Shown: positions 27,186 to 43,449, counted from the first letter of the stretch. The stretch is DNA of 64,000 nt from Acidianus manzaensis (GCF_002116695.1 NZ_CP020477.1:2346001-2410000), one strand, 5' to 3'. Notes: generated by a model from the letters alone, not told the origin. Numbers and translations: made by a program.

Positions 27186-28936
27186 ATGTTACCTCAATTT
27201 TATCCTTATTATATTTACATTGGCTTTATTATCTCTATAGTAATCTCTATACTAAATAGGAAAGCTGGATACATACTTTCGTCAATTTTTTCTATAGTAT
27301 TCTTAGGATATGGAATAATTGTTCGTAACATCTATACTGATTTCTTCATTATAGCTAGCTTAGTTTGGTTCTTTTCGTCAATTTTTTCCATTCTTTATGA
27401 TAATTACGGAAAATGGCTTGCTCCATTATTTATTACATCAATTTTAGGCATGTCAATCGCTCTTACGTCAAATAATTATCTAGACTTTCTTGCAGGCTGG
27501 GAAATAATGACCATTCCCGCTTATGCAATAATAGGATTAAACAAGAAAATAGACTATCCTGCATTCACTTTTATGGGATTTGGAGAGTTAAGCACAGTTT
27601 TAGTTCTTTCAGGCTTTCTATATGCTTACGATACTACTGGTACTATAGAATTTGTTAAATTGTATACTATAATTCCATTAATAATCTCTACCTTTGGTTT
27701 TATAATAAAGATGGGCATTTTTCCATTTTTTGTTACTGAATGGCTACCAATAGCTCATGGTAATAGTCCTGCTAATTCTTCAGCTATATTAAGCGCTTCA
27801 ATGACTTTAGTGGCATTATATGGTATAGTTAAGATGACTTTACTCTCCCCTATTTCGCCAATTTTTGGATATATAATCATGAGTATAGGAGGTTTCTCAG
27901 TATTTTTCGGGGCATTATATGCTTATGTTTCTAACCACGTAAAAGGATTGCCTGCGTTTAGTACTATAGAAAATAATGGAGCTATATTAGCGTCAATAGG
28001 AGCTTACATGATTGCTCCTAACAGTGTCATAGGAGACTTTGCATTATTTACTACAATAACTTATGCGTTCGCTCATTCTTTAGCTAAGACAGGAATTTTC
28101 CTAATATCAGGTAGCGTGGAAGGGGAAGATTTTGATTCTATTAAAGTAATAAGGAATAAAATAGGTGAAATAGGCGGGATTTTTCTTACATCATCTATGT
28201 CTGGATTATTACCTAACATAGGTGGCGTAGCTACTTGGAGCCTTTTAGAAACTCTGTTTATGGAGTCTTATGCTTTGCATTCAGTTCTTTCTTCAGTTCC
28301 TATAATAGCAGGATCTATAATAGCTATGGGAGAAGGCTTTGCTACTGCAGCAATGGTAAAATTTATTTCTTATACTCAAATATTCAAGGGATTTAGAGGA
28401 AATAATACAAAAATAGTTATTCCTTCTATAGTAGGTATTATAGTTCTTTTATTTGGTTCAATTACATACTTTCTTTACCCTGGATTTGTAGGGGGAGATG
28501 AAAGTTTAGGAATGCTTAATGGTTTTATAATTTTCTCAAAAATTTCTTCTACTCAAACTTTTGGAGGCATATCTCCATTTTACGTATTAGTACTTATTAT
28601 TATCTTTAGTCTCGTTACTTTAGGTATTTTTGGAAAACCAAAAGTTAGAAGATCTGAAGTATGGAATAATGGAGTAAGACCAAAAGAACAGTATTCGTCA
28701 TTTGCTTTTGCAAACAATATTAGAATGATGTTGGCTAAGCTTTTGAGGACGAAAATATCTCCTAATGGTTTAGAAGTATCCTCAGATATTTTCTGGGAAA
28801 TAATGTACTTCATAGCAAAGCAATACACAAAATTCTCTAGATTATTTGCCATAACTTATATGAATAGTAACATTACTTGGTATATGATTTATATGATAAT
28901 TGCTTTTCTAATAGTAACTATTTTAGTGGTGATTTT

Positions 28937-28940
<4 letters not shown>
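27186..28940 (+). CDS. Ehr complex antiporter-like subunit (HyfB/NuoL-type)
   Basis: Second antiporter-like membrane subunit (584 residues, about 14 or more helices). Conserved residues include Glu in FLAGWEIMTI, Lys in FIIKMGIFPFF and the segment WLPIAHGNSPANSSA. The C-terminal tail VWNNGVRPKEQYSSFAF resembles HyfB tails. A GTG in the same frame lies at 27177, but GGTGA (27176-27180) is a good Shine-Dalgarno site for ATG 27186, which I use. Having two antiporter-like subunits means the membrane arm could move more than one ion per cycle, as in Hyf/Mbh-type complexes. Confidence 0.92.
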
Positions 28941-29870
<930 letters not shown>

Positions 29871-29878
<8 letters not shown>

Positions 29879-30497
29879 AATAGAAAACGAGATAATAGAG
29901 TTAATTTCTGTAGGTATAATAGCAATAGCATTTTATATTCAAGGTCAAGCTTATTATAAGCCTTTAATAGAAGGTAGTGGATTTCAGTCAGTTATTATTG
30001 GTGGACTATCATTATTACTAGGAATAATGACTGGTAAAATTGATTATTATATATTAGCTATAATAATTATATTACTAAGAGGTTATATAATTCCTGCTGT
30101 CTTATTACGTACTGTTAAAAAATATGGAGAAAGAGAAAAAATTACTGGAGTTGCTTCATTACTTGTAATCGATTTAGCATTTTTCTTCACGGCTGTTATA
30201 ATAATTTACGAGATCATTATAGCGAAAATTATACCAAATGGAATTTACTTAATATTTCCATTTTCCCTATTCTTCCAAGGTTTATTTTTAATTGCTTCAA
30301 GAAGAGCCACACCAGTTCAGATTATTGGATACATAGAAGAAGAAAACGCATTAGTTATTCTAGGTATTTTTCTCATACCAATTCCTTTATTAATTGAGGC
30401 TAGTGTATTTCTTGATGTATTAGGTTTAACTGTAATTTCTACAATCTTAATTCTAGAGAAAAAAGAACATTATCCAATAGATGAATTAAAAGGATGA
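29871..30497 (+). CDS. Ehr complex small membrane subunit (HyfE/NuoK-like)
   Basis: The 208-residue protein has about six to seven hydrophobic helices and sits in the position of HyfE in hydrogenase-4-like operons. HyfE proteins contain a NuoK-like half. The helix with IYIEEENALVILGIFLIP is reminiscent of the NuoK/MrpC glutamate region. GGTGA precedes the ATG, which overlaps the previous gene by 8 bp. Last gene of the fluoride-riboswitch operon. Assignment rests on context and topology more than on motifs. Confidence 0.75.
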
Positions 30498-30504
30498 AAT
30501 CAGT

Positions 30505-30966
30505 TTATTTTTTCTTATTATTAGTCTTAATATTGGTTTTTGCTACTTTATCATAGATTACTAAAACTATTCCCGCTATTATGCTTGCCGGTCCTATTAC
30601 AAACAAATACTCAGAGTATAATCCTAAACCACTAGATTCATACAATGAATAGTATAAGATTGAAGTTACATTATTTGGATTAAATACTTCTATTTTCCCT
30701 GGATCAGTTGAAAAGAAGCATATTACATAGATTTTACTATCGTTAGTAGTAGTTGCACTAGAAGGATATCCACTCACAGTTACTGGTTCAGAAAAATTAT
30801 AACTAAAAATTATTTCTGAGCTACCATTGTAAGGAATTACAGACGTTTCATTTGAAGGCAATATTATAGTATTTTCATATTTAATTGAGTGAGAAGAAGT
30901 TACAGCTATAGAAATGAGAATTATTCCTAGAATTATAACTAGTACTCCAATTATAGTTTTACGCAT
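30505..30966 (-). CDS. Small two-helix membrane protein with extracellular beta domain
   Basis: The 153-residue product has an N-terminal helix (about 5-25), a Ser/Thr/Asn-rich external domain of about 85 residues with several N-x-S/T sequons, and a C-terminal helix (about 118-140) ending in a Lys-rich tail. No family is recognised. The same architecture and style (IIFSYNFSEPV..., YYSLYESSGLGLYSEY) is seen in the 171-residue protein at 60163-60678, so the two probably belong to one Sulfolobales-specific family. The 3' end faces the Ehr operon with a 7-bp gap. Confidence 0.65.
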   Translation of the reverse strand: MRKTIIGVLVIILGIILISIAVTSSHSIKYENTIILPSNETSVIPYNGSSEIIFSYNFSEPVTVSGYPSSATTTNDSKIYVICFFSTDPGKIEVFNPNNVTSILYYSLYESSGLGLYSEYLFVIGPASIIAGIVLVIYDKVAKTNIKTNNKKK

Positions 30967-30976
30967 AATGATGAAT

Positions 30977-31008
<32 letters not shown>

Positions 31009-31059
31009 TAAAAATCTACGGCTCTATAGGAAATTGGTATTGAAACTCTAAATAAAAAA

Positions 31060-33651
<2,592 letters not shown>

Positions 33652-33656
33652 TCTAT

Positions 33657-35096
33657 CTACCCGTAGTACGCAGATAGTTCAGTAAGCCAGTTGGATGCTG
33701 CAGTATTTAGTGCAGTCATAGGATTAGAAGTTGTCCCTTCTAAATAGTATAATACTTGAGTATTAAATGCTGAAACTAACTCAGTATCTGTTATTGGTAT
33801 ATTAGGAGGATTAGCCCAGGCATTTAATGATGCTATATATACTTCGCTTAACCACTGTCTTTCATATGCTGGTAATGATGTGTTGCTTTCTAATTCCTTA
33901 AATGCTGTTTTAGAAATTGGGAATTTTCCAAATAGTATAAATGCATTCTCTTGAGCTTGAGGAGATACTAAGAACTCTAAGAACTCTTCAGCCAATTGTT
34001 TGTGAGTTGAGTATTCATTTATTCCTAGAAAGTCGGTTCCAGTTTCCGCGTAGCCAGAAGGTAAAGGCGCTAAATATGTAGATGCTGCTTCAGTAGAGTT
34101 TAAGTATGATAATTGTGATGTAAATAAAAACATTCCAGCTGCTTGTGGATAATAATCGGCAATATTTCCATAGCATATTTGCACACTAGAAGGCGAAATT
34201 TCATAAGATACTAAACTCTTGTATGTCTCTAAAGCTTCTACTCCAGCAGTAGAATTAAATGAAGGCAAAGGATACTTATATCCAGGTAATATTTTTCCTT
34301 CAAACATTATATTAAATCCAGGAATTCCTCCTACTAATCCATTATTAAGGCTTGAATTTCTTTCATAATAATATCCGTATATTGCTGGAAATGCATCTAT
34401 GATTCCGTGAGCTTCATGATCATCAATTAAGAACCCATATTTAGTAATTCCATGCGAAGTTAAAAATTGATCAACATCTATTACTACAGTCCAGTTTTGC
34501 CAAGTAGTAGGAGTGAAATTCATGTGATATTCATTATAAAATTCTGATTGAAGAGTTGAATTATCAAAGATCGAAGCTTTATATGCCATTAAGTATACTG
34601 CGGTTTCGTAAGCTATTCCTATTGTTTCATTTTCGTGAGTAGTAGTATTATAGATAGTTCCTCCAAAGGCTTCTTGTGGACCTATTAAATCGCTCATATT
34701 GAAGGCGGAAGTGTTTAATGGAACTAGATAAGGAGCTACTGCTTGAGCTGATGTTGACGTAAATCCTATCAAGTCGTACTCTGAAGAATGCGCTTTTAAT
34801 GACGTTAATTCATCTGTTATGTAATCGCTAAATGGTTCTTGGATAACTTCCACTGTAACTCCAGGATGAGTTTTGGCGAATAGATTTCCTTCATATTGTA
34901 TAAACTTAGCAGATTCTCCAGAAAATGTAATTACAGTTAACGTTACTGGAGTTGTTGTTGTAGTAGTAGTTGGTTTTTTAGTTATTTCGTAAGCAGCTAT
35001 AGCAGCAATTATTACAATGACTACAATGATTATTGCCACTACAGTTTTTGATAAAGCTTTATTACTTTTCATTTGCATCAACTTTTTATATCGCAT
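33657..35096 (-). CDS. Extracellular solute-binding protein with pilin-like signal
   Basis: Family-1-like binding protein (479 residues). The N-terminus MRYKKLMQMKSNKALSKTVV is a charged leader followed by a long helix and a Thr-rich linker (TTTTTTTP). This is the class III (type IV pilin-like) signal of Sulfolobales sugar-binding proteins such as GlcS, processed by PibD; cleavage before LSKTVV is likely. The mature domain has the usual two-lobe pattern (VTLTVITFSGE, YDLIGFTSTSAQAVAPYL). The ligand is unknown. First gene of the ABC operon. Internal Met codons at 35078 and 35072 are alternative starts, since the TATAAAAG box sits only about 16-23 bp before 35096. Confidence 0.88.
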   Translation of the reverse strand: MRYKKLMQMKSNKALSKTVVAIIIVVIVIIAAIAAYEITKKPTTTTTTTPVTLTVITFSGESAKFIQYEGNLFAKTHPGVTVEVIQEPFSDYITDELTSLKAHSSEYDLIGFTSTSAQAVAPYLVPLNTSAFNMSDLIGPQEAFGGTIYNTTTHENETIGIAYETAVYLMAYKASIFDNSTLQSEFYNEYHMNFTPTTWQNWTVVIDVDQFLTSHGITKYGFLIDDHEAHGIIDAFPAIYGYYYERNSSLNNGLVGGIPGFNIMFEGKILPGYKYPLPSFNSTAGVEALETYKSLVSYEISPSSVQICYGNIADYYPQAAGMFLFTSQLSYLNSTEAASTYLAPLPSGYAETGTDFLGINEYSTHKQLAEEFLEFLVSPQAQENAFILFGKFPISKTAFKELESNTSLPAYERQWLSEVYIASLNAWANPPNIPITDTELVSAFNTQVLYYLEGTTSNPMTALNTAASNWLTELSAYYG

Positions 35097-35292
35097 TATA
35101 AATGCTTATTTCTTTTATACATTGAAGATTATTTTAAAAGCTTAGAAAATAAATATTAAAATTAGACTGTTTCACTGTATTATTCTAGGATTATAACTTT
35201 GATATTCAATTGTATTTAAAATTCCGAATGCAAATATAAATTTACCTTTAAAAGATTAAAACTTTTTAAAGGATTTAGTTAATATAAAGTCT

Positions 35293-36240
35293 ATGAAATA
35301 CGAGATCATCAAGATTGAAAGCGAATCATTGAAAGATAACTATTTAGGAGATCCTTATACTAGAGAAGTTCTTATTTACACGCCAGATATTATAGATGAT
35401 AATTTACCTCTTTTTATTGAATTAGCTGGGATAAATTGGTCTGGCAATGTTAATAATAGATTTCATCAAATAATGAAAAATATAATAGATAAAAAAGGAA
35501 TAAGGGCAGTTTTTGCTAATCCTAACTTTAGAACACGCTATAGCCTTAATCAATATATTAATTCTCCTGCTGTTGGAAATTATGAAGATTTTATAATAAA
35601 AGAATTAATTCCTATATTGAAAGAAAAATATCACACAAGAGAAGTAGTTCTATTTGGAAAATCTTCTGGCGGATTTGGTGCATATACGTTAGCAGTCAAT
35701 CATCCAGACGTTATACAAGCGTTTGCTGATCATTTTGGAGATAGTTGCTTCTATTTTATGTATGCATCAGATTTTATATTAACAATAAAGAATTTATATG
35801 GAAAAAGAATAGAAGATATATTAAATCTACTATTTACTAAAAAAGATTTGACTGATGACGATATAAAGATGCTGAATGTTTTTGGTAGTTCAGCATTCTA
35901 TTCATATAATTTAGACTCAAAGGTTGGTTTTGATTTACCTTTTGATATAGAAACTGGAGAACTTATTGAAGATATTTGGAAAAAATGGCTATCTCATGAT
36001 CCAGTTAGAAATGTAGAAAAGTTTAAAGATAATCTAAAGAAACTCAAAGCAATTTATTTAGACGTAGGAAAAGATGACGAGTTCAATCTTTTCATAGGTA
36101 TGAAGAGTTTGCATAAGAAAATGAGTAATCTAGAAATAGATCACTATTATGAAGAATTTAAAGGAGGACATTTCGGAAATTCTAATAGGTACTGCAAATC
36201 AATACCATATATTTATAATAAGTTACAAAATTTTAAATAG
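35293..36240 (+). CDS. Alpha/beta-hydrolase esterase
   Basis: The 315-residue protein resembles esterase-D-type hydrolases. The nucleophile elbow is GKSSGGFGAY (about residues 122-131), a likely acid is in LDVGKDDEF (about 261-264), and the catalytic His is in EEFKGGHFG near the C-terminus. No signal peptide, so cytosolic. It is divergent from the sugar ABC operon with 196 bp between, so both could respond to the same substrate, but there is no direct evidence. Ends 12 bp before the convergent TauE/SafE gene. Confidence 0.83.
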   Translation: MKYEIIKIESESLKDNYLGDPYTREVLIYTPDIIDDNLPLFIELAGINWSGNVNNRFHQIMKNIIDKKGIRAVFANPNFRTRYSLNQYINSPAVGNYEDFIIKELIPILKEKYHTREVVLFGKSSGGFGAYTLAVNHPDVIQAFADHFGDSCFYFMYASDFILTIKNLYGKRIEDILNLLFTKKDLTDDDIKMLNVFGSSAFYSYNLDSKVGFDLPFDIETGELIEDIWKKWLSHDPVRNVEKFKDNLKKLKAIYLDVGKDDEFNLFIGMKSLHKKMSNLEIDHYYEEFKGGHFGNSNRYCKSIPYIYNKLQNFK

Positions 36241-36252
36241 ATAAAAAAAGAG

Positions 36253-37008
36253 TTATACGACTTTGAAAAATTCGCTAATTGAAGTTATTACAAATACACT
36301 ACCAAGGAACATGTAAATATAAGCAGGATTCATTTTATTCGCTAGCCTAGCGAAATAGTATCCAGAAATTAAAGCTATAATACCAATTACTAATGAGGCT
36401 AAAACATCAGTTCTACCAGCTAATAGGTAAGCTGACGCACCACTAGTAGCTGATAGTAACATAGCTAAAGTTGCTGTGCCTATCATTCTTTTTACGTCTA
36501 TGGAAAATAGTAACATCATGACTGCGATAAACATTATCCCTCCACTAGCTCCTAAAACTCCCGTTACTATTCCTATTAGCATACTTAGAAGTACAGCAAT
36601 TATAAAAGATATTTTGTTTAATTCTATACGCTTAATGTTTAGTTTAGGATTTTTAGATCTTTTGAAAGAAACGTAAGCCATATAAGCTGTAAAGATTGTG
36701 AAAACTGCTTCTAAAGCCCTTTCTGGAGTTATTAACGCAATTCTAGATCCTAACTGAGCTCCTATTATTGCACCCAATCCTAAAATTAAGGAAATTTTCA
36801 AATCCACATTTCCATGTCTAAAATATACAAAAATTACCGAAATAGTAGTAATTACATCAACTAATAAACTAGAGCCTATAGCATAATAATATGATAATCC
36901 TAGGTAGGATAATGCAGGGACTACTATTAGGACTCCACTAGAACCAGTTATTCCAGTCAAAGCTCCTACTGCAATACCTATAATTATTAAAATATAGATT
37001 GGAATCAT
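36253..37008 (-). CDS. TauE/SafE-family membrane permease
   Basis: A 251-residue protein with about eight helices in two related halves. The N-terminal signature GIAVGALTGITGSSGVLIVVP and the mid-protein repeat GIVTGVLGASGGIMFI are typical of sulfite exporter/TauE-SafE family proteins, which move sulfonates, sulfite or other anions. A sulfur-compound role would fit a Sulfolobales host but is only family-level inference. It lies 23 bp downstream of the nucleoside phosphorylase gene on the same strand. Confidence 0.88.
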   Translation of the reverse strand: MIPIYILIIIGIAVGALTGITGSSGVLIVVPALSYLGLSYYYAIGSSLLVDVITTISVIFVYFRHGNVDLKISLILGLGAIIGAQLGSRIALITPERALEAVFTIFTAYMAYVSFKRSKNPKLNIKRIELNKISFIIAVLLSMLIGIVTGVLGASGGIMFIAVMMLLFSIDVKRMIGTATLAMLLSATSGASAYLLAGRTDVLASLVIGIIALISGYYFARLANKMNPAYIYMFLGSVFVITSISEFFKVV

Positions 37009-37031
37009 ATCTAAAAAACCAAAAAATGGAT

Positions 37032-37727
37032 TTAAAGACTTTCTAAAATAGCTTCTCCTATTTTCTTCTCTTCTTCGTTAATCTTGTCTTGAGATATCGA
37101 ATCTCCAGTTAATCCATTTCTATATATTAAATGAATTGATACTGCTTTAAATCCTAAGAGATTAGCTAAGAAGTATAGTCCAGCTCCCTCTAACTCCACT
37201 GCTAAATGATTTCTAGCTGATAATTTTTCTAAATACTCTTTAGAATGTGTCATAAGCGCATCACTAGTAAATACATTTCCTACTTTTACACTTAATGATT
37301 TATTTTTCAAATTCGCTACTACCTTATTTAATAACTCATAGTCAGGAGTTAATGCATAACTAGTAAATTCTCCTCCTAAGTATTGGTAGAATGTTCCTCC
37401 TAGATTATATGAATAACCTATTGGAACTACTACTTCTCCTGCTTTTACGCCCTTTAATCCGGTAGCTGATCCAAATCTTATTATTTCTCTTACTCCTAGG
37501 TTAAATAAGTCATGAGTTACTAGCGTTAGTGATGGTATTCCTATTCCGTGAAATACTACGCTAACTTTTTCTCCTTTATAAGTTCCTACATATGTAGTAT
37601 ATCCTGCAAATTCACTTACTAACTTAGGATTTTCCAACAGTTGCGTTACAGTTTTCATTCTTTGTATATTTCCTACAATAATTGACTTTGTGCCTAATTC
37701 TCCTTCTTTAGCCGTTATTAGAGCCAT
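37032..37727 (-). CDS. Nucleoside phosphorylase (PNP/UDP family, MTA phosphorylase-like)
   Basis: The 231-residue protein follows the pattern of the Sulfolobus 5'-methylthioadenosine phosphorylase: an N-terminal IVGNIQRMKTVTQLLENPKL, the phosphate-site segment FHGIGIPSL, IIRFGSATGL, a substrate loop SYNLGGTFYQYLG, and NVFTSDALM with an acidic AVELEGAGL that binds ribose. The Asp usually contacting the purine base is replaced in the segment IYRNGLTGD, so base preference may differ from true MTAP. Cytosolic hexameric enzyme in the family. Confidence 0.87.
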   Translation of the reverse strand: MALITAKEGELGTKSIIVGNIQRMKTVTQLLENPKLVSEFAGYTTYVGTYKGEKVSVVFHGIGIPSLTLVTHDLFNLGVREIIRFGSATGLKGVKAGEVVVPIGYSYNLGGTFYQYLGGEFTSYALTPDYELLNKVVANLKNKSLSVKVGNVFTSDALMTHSKEYLEKLSARNHLAVELEGAGLYFLANLLGFKAVSIHLIYRNGLTGDSISQDKINEEEKKIGEAILESL

Positions 37728-37980
37728 AAAGGCAGATAGGTAACAAAGTTATATATATCTAACTTACCTATTTAGCAATGTTAATCTTTTTATTAGATAC
37801 GAGTATAGTAACTTATAAATTAAATTAGAAAAGTTTTACTCATTTTTAGTGTAGATAATAGTAAAAAATGAATTTATTAGATAATCATAATGTTGTTAAT
37901 TTACGAAAAAATTATTTATAATGCTATTTTTCTCATATTATATAGATAAATTTTTAATATACAAAGTTTTAGTAAAAAGC

Positions 37981-39006
37981 ATGAACATCAAAATAACTGC
38001 TGAATGGTTTCCTATAGTATTAGGTACAATGGTATTGTCTTTAATTTCATGGGAAAATTCAGTCATATGGAACAATTTGTACTTTTTTGATATAGGAAAA
38101 ATCATATATTATATTGGACTATTCTTATTTATTATTTTTCTTATTCTCTTTTCTTATTCTTATTTATCAAATCCTCCAATGATTAAAGAGGATTTTAATA
38201 AGATAAATAGAGTTGCTTTTACAGCCTTTATCGGAGTTCTCCTATTTGTTTTTGGATTTTTCACAACAGTTTACATTAAATCTTCTCCGTTAATGATAAA
38301 CTTTCTGTACTACGTATATATTTTTGCATTTCTATTTGTACTTTCTATAAATATAATTGTAAGTTATAAACTATTCTCACAATCAATAAAGCAAGAAGAA
38401 TTAAACTATTCCGTATTAGTTCCTTCAATAGCTTTATCAGCAAACGTTATATTAGGCGCTCCAATACTTCCTCCATATTTTTCTTACTTAACAAAAGAAG
38501 AAGCAGAAATAGCTTACTTTATTATGCTATTTTCTGTTGGAATAACATTCTTTCAATTTATTTTTATAGGTACTGCTGCGTTCCTCTCTCACGTTTATAC
38601 TAAATCTTATCAAACATCTCCTGCTATTATGATCCCATTAGGCGCATCAAGTATAATAGCAATTAATCTACTAACGTTTCCTTCATATAATTATTTGAAT
38701 TTATTCTATTTTCCAACAAAATTCGCAATAACTATTTCCATAATATTGTGGGGATTCGAAGTATGGAACTTTATTGTGGCTGCAATATTGGCTATTAAAA
38801 ACGTCAGAATGAAAATGCCATTAACAGTTTGGGCATATGTATTTCCAGTAGGTATTGCTTCCTTTGCAGACTTTATGCTCTATGAAGAAACAAAAATTGC
38901 CATATTCTTTGTTAGCATAGATATATTGTCTATTGCGATAATATTATTTTACATTTATGCAATGTATAATACAATAAATACTATAAGGAGTTTAAAGAGC
39001 AGTTAA
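37981..39006 (+). CDS. TDT/SLAC1-family anion channel or transporter
   Basis: About ten membrane helices in 341 residues. Signatures include WFPIVLGTMVLS at the N-terminus, SANVILGAPILPP in the middle and WAYVFPVGIASFADF near the end, matching tellurite-resistance/dicarboxylate transporter (TehA/Mae1/SLAC1) proteins. The longest frame begins at 37921, but TTTTTAATATA at 37951-37961 lies 20-30 bp before ATG 37981, which starts right before the conserved part, so that start is preferred. Substrate may be C4-dicarboxylates, sulfite or another anion. Confidence 0.8.
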   Translation: MNIKITAEWFPIVLGTMVLSLISWENSVIWNNLYFFDIGKIIYYIGLFLFIIFLILFSYSYLSNPPMIKEDFNKINRVAFTAFIGVLLFVFGFFTTVYIKSSPLMINFLYYVYIFAFLFVLSINIIVSYKLFSQSIKQEELNYSVLVPSIALSANVILGAPILPPYFSYLTKEEAEIAYFIMLFSVGITFFQFIFIGTAAFLSHVYTKSYQTSPAIMIPLGASSIIAINLLTFPSYNYLNLFYFPTKFAITISIILWGFEVWNFIVAAILAIKNVRMKMPLTVWAYVFPVGIASFADFMLYEETKIAIFFVSIDILSIAIILFYIYAMYNTINTIRSLKSS

Positions 39007-40178
39007 TTTTCCTTTATAGATATTTTTATCTTTTTATATTCTCTTAACATGAGGAAAAATAAGATTATACTCACAATAGCAAGCATACTAAAAGAATATC
39101 TTAATCCTATTTCCTCTACAGAATATCCCATAATTATTGGAATGACGCCAGCTAATCCTATAAGAATTCCAGAAAAGTAACTATTAGCAATACTTCTTTC
39201 TCCTTCATCCTTAAAATTTCTAGATAATAGAATAAGTGAAGATGGATAAGTTAATCCATGAGGTATGCCAAGAATTAGTAAAGAAAAAATGTACATATAA
39301 ATGTTATAAGCTATAGACGCTAAAAATAGTCCTATTATTGTAATTCCTACGTTAAGAAAAATAATTCTTAAAATATTATTTGCAGGTCTAAATGTAAAAA
39401 GCCCTCTACTAATAAAAGAAGTCAAAAAGTATAGAGTAAAAAGTAAAGTTGACAACGAATAACTAGCATGAAACAAGCTTATAGCATAAATTCCTCCAAA
39501 AGTCTCTATCATCCCAAAAGGAATATCATACATCATGTTGTTAAATAAAGAAGTTAAAAAAGCTGGAGATTTTAAAATATTTTTAGTAACTAGATTTTTA
39601 CTTTTATTTCCACTCCTTTCATTATCAAAATTTATTTGAAAAGAAACAATTGGAACTAACAGACTAAAAGCAGAGAAGAATAAGAACGCCTGAGTTAAGG
39701 AAAATCTAGATAAGATTAACGATTCTATACCAGGACCAACGATTAATGATAAACTCAAAGACGTAGTATATAGAGAGATCATTCTTTCTTTACTTCTTTG
39801 ATCTCCAATAGATCCTGCAAATGTAATAATGTTAGGAAATATTATACCCATAGAAAATCCTGCAATAGCAGTAAATAGCCAGACTAACAAAGGATTTACT
39901 AAGTAAAACAAAGGGAATGTTATAGCGTAAAGTATAGAAGAAATTTTCATCATTTTATTTCTTGAAGTTACTGAAAGTTTAGAATTTATAAATATACTAG
40001 ATAAAAAGGAAAATATTGATGTAATTGATGAAACTAATCCTACTAAAAATACGGAAAAATGAAAATAGTATTTGGCAATTAATGGAACAGTAGTTATTAA
40101 CATATTATTTGAAGCTCTAATAGCAAAAGTAATTGAGAAAATAATAATAGCTAATATAGTAACTTCCCTCTTTTTCAT
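39003..40178 (-). CDS. Major facilitator superfamily transporter
   Basis: The 391-residue protein has about 12 helices. The N-half loop between helices 2 and 3 contains NSKLSVTSRNKMMK, the place of the MFS A-like motif, and the second half begins after a basic loop (NFDNERSGNKSKNLV). No substrate hint. The 3' end overlaps the convergent TDT gene by 4 bp. Probably monocistronic. Confidence 0.87.
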   Translation of the reverse strand: MKKREVTILAIIIFSITFAIRASNNMLITTVPLIAKYYFHFSVFLVGLVSSITSIFSFLSSIFINSKLSVTSRNKMMKISSILYAITFPLFYLVNPLLVWLFTAIAGFSMGIIFPNIITFAGSIGDQRSKERMISLYTTSLSLSLIVGPGIESLILSRFSLTQAFLFFSAFSLLVPIVSFQINFDNERSGNKSKNLVTKNILKSPAFLTSLFNNMMYDIPFGMIETFGGIYAISLFHASYSLSTLLFTLYFLTSFISRGLFTFRPANNILRIIFLNVGITIIGLFLASIAYNIYMYIFSLLILGIPHGLTYPSSLILLSRNFKDEGERSIANSYFSGILIGLAGVIPIIMGYSVEEIGLRYSFSMLAIVSIILFFLMLREYKKIKISIKEN

Positions 40179-40351
40179 ACGATAATGCTATTAAACAAGT
40201 TTTTAAAATCGTTCTCTCATTCAAATGACTTAGTTATCTGAATATTTACTATACAATTTGCTTTAATTCGAAATAATGGATAAATATTTAATATAATCGT
40301 TAATTATATATTGAAAATAAGGTTTAAATTACATCTAATGCATTATACTTT

Positions 40352-41137
<786 letters not shown>

Positions 41138-41139
41138 CT

Positions 41140-41676
41140 ATGCCTAGAAAATTTAGACTAAATCCAAAACCATACCAATTATTAAGGATAGCAGTACTAT
41201 TCCTTTTATTTTATTCTTTTACATTTTCTTTTACTCAATTTCAAGGAATTTATGCTTATTTATCAGCTATAATATCTTCTTTGCTAATATTACTTTTTGG
41301 CAATTATACTAGAGTAGCATTCAACCAAATGAGCGAAGAATATTCCTTACTAACTAAGATATTTCCAATAATAATAGTAGGTCCAATACTTTATATTCTT
41401 GGAATTTTCCTAATTGCAACATATCCAATTCTCTACCTATTACAATATGCAGGAATGATTTTAGTATTAGCATACTTATTAGAATTTGCTATGGAAGTAA
41501 TGAGATTAGGAACTCATTTTGCTAGGAAAGAAATAAAGATATCATCTTATATAATATTTGGATCACTGATAGCTTTTGTTATTCTTGGAGTTATACCATA
41601 TGCATTTTTATTGACAATATCATCTGCTCTACTATACCTTGGAATAAATAATATTTTATATTATTTGAATAAATAG
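41140..41676 (+). CDS. Integral membrane protein, unknown
   Basis: A 178-residue protein with about five hydrophobic helices and a basic N-terminus ([13 protein letters not shown]). No known family motif is visible. It is sandwiched with 2- and 5-bp gaps between the aldose epimerase and the hotdog thioesterase, so it is certainly part of that operon. Confidence 0.7.
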   Translation: MPRKFRLNPKPYQLLRIAVLFLLFYSFTFSFTQFQGIYAYLSAIISSLLILLFGNYTRVAFNQMSEEYSLLTKIFPIIIVGPILYILGIFLIATYPILYLLQYAGMILVLAYLLEFAMEVMRLGTHFARKEIKISSYIIFGSLIAFVILGVIPYAFLLTISSALLYLGINNILYYLNK

Positions 41677-41681
41677 CTGAT

Positions 41682-42092
41682 ATGGACTATGATGCAACAA
41701 AAATAATTTCTGTAGAACCGGTTTTTTCATTATTAGGTGCTAAGATAATAGAATTAAAAGAAGGCTATGCTAAAATAGCGATAGAATATAAGTCAGAACT
41801 AACTAGAAGAGGAGGAGTTCTTAATGGAGGAATAATAATGACTACAATGGATTTTGCTGGAGGTTTAGCTACTCTTACGGTAAATGACGGTATAGACCAG
41901 GTTACACAAGAGTTAAAAACGAATTTTCTAGAACCTATGAGCAAAGGTCCATTCTACTGTGAAGGAAGAGTAGTAAGAAAAGGCAGGACTACAGTAGTAG
42001 TAGAAATCAAATTTTTTGACTCAGAAAATAAACTAGGAGCAATAGGATTAGGGACATGGTATATAATAAGAGATAGAAAAATTCAAAAATAA
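41682..42092 (+). CDS. Hotdog-fold thioesterase, PaaI-like
   Basis: The 136-residue protein matches PaaI/acyl-CoA thioesterase hotdog domains: [20 protein letters not shown] followed by FAGGLAT and [10 protein letters not shown]. In PaaI the corresponding loop normally reads HGG with a catalytic-site Asn before it; here Asn replaces His (LNGG), and the helix Asp/Glu position is TMD. The substrate is presumably an acyl-CoA, but the changed loop makes activity uncertain. Last gene of the three-gene operon. Confidence 0.83.
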   Translation: MDYDATKIISVEPVFSLLGAKIIELKEGYAKIAIEYKSELTRRGGVLNGGIIMTTMDFAGGLATLTVNDGIDQVTQELKTNFLEPMSKGPFYCEGRVVRKGRTTVVVEIKFFDSENKLGAIGLGTWYIIRDRKIQK

Positions 42093-42108
42093 ACATATAA
42101 ATGTATTT

Positions 42109-43431
<1,323 letters not shown>

Positions 43432-43449
43432 CACGTTTTATATATATTG

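Noticed and set aside
37921..37980. First 20 residues of the longest frame of the TDT-family protein
   Set aside because: A TATA-like element lies inside this stretch at the correct distance for ATG 37981, which begins the conserved region.
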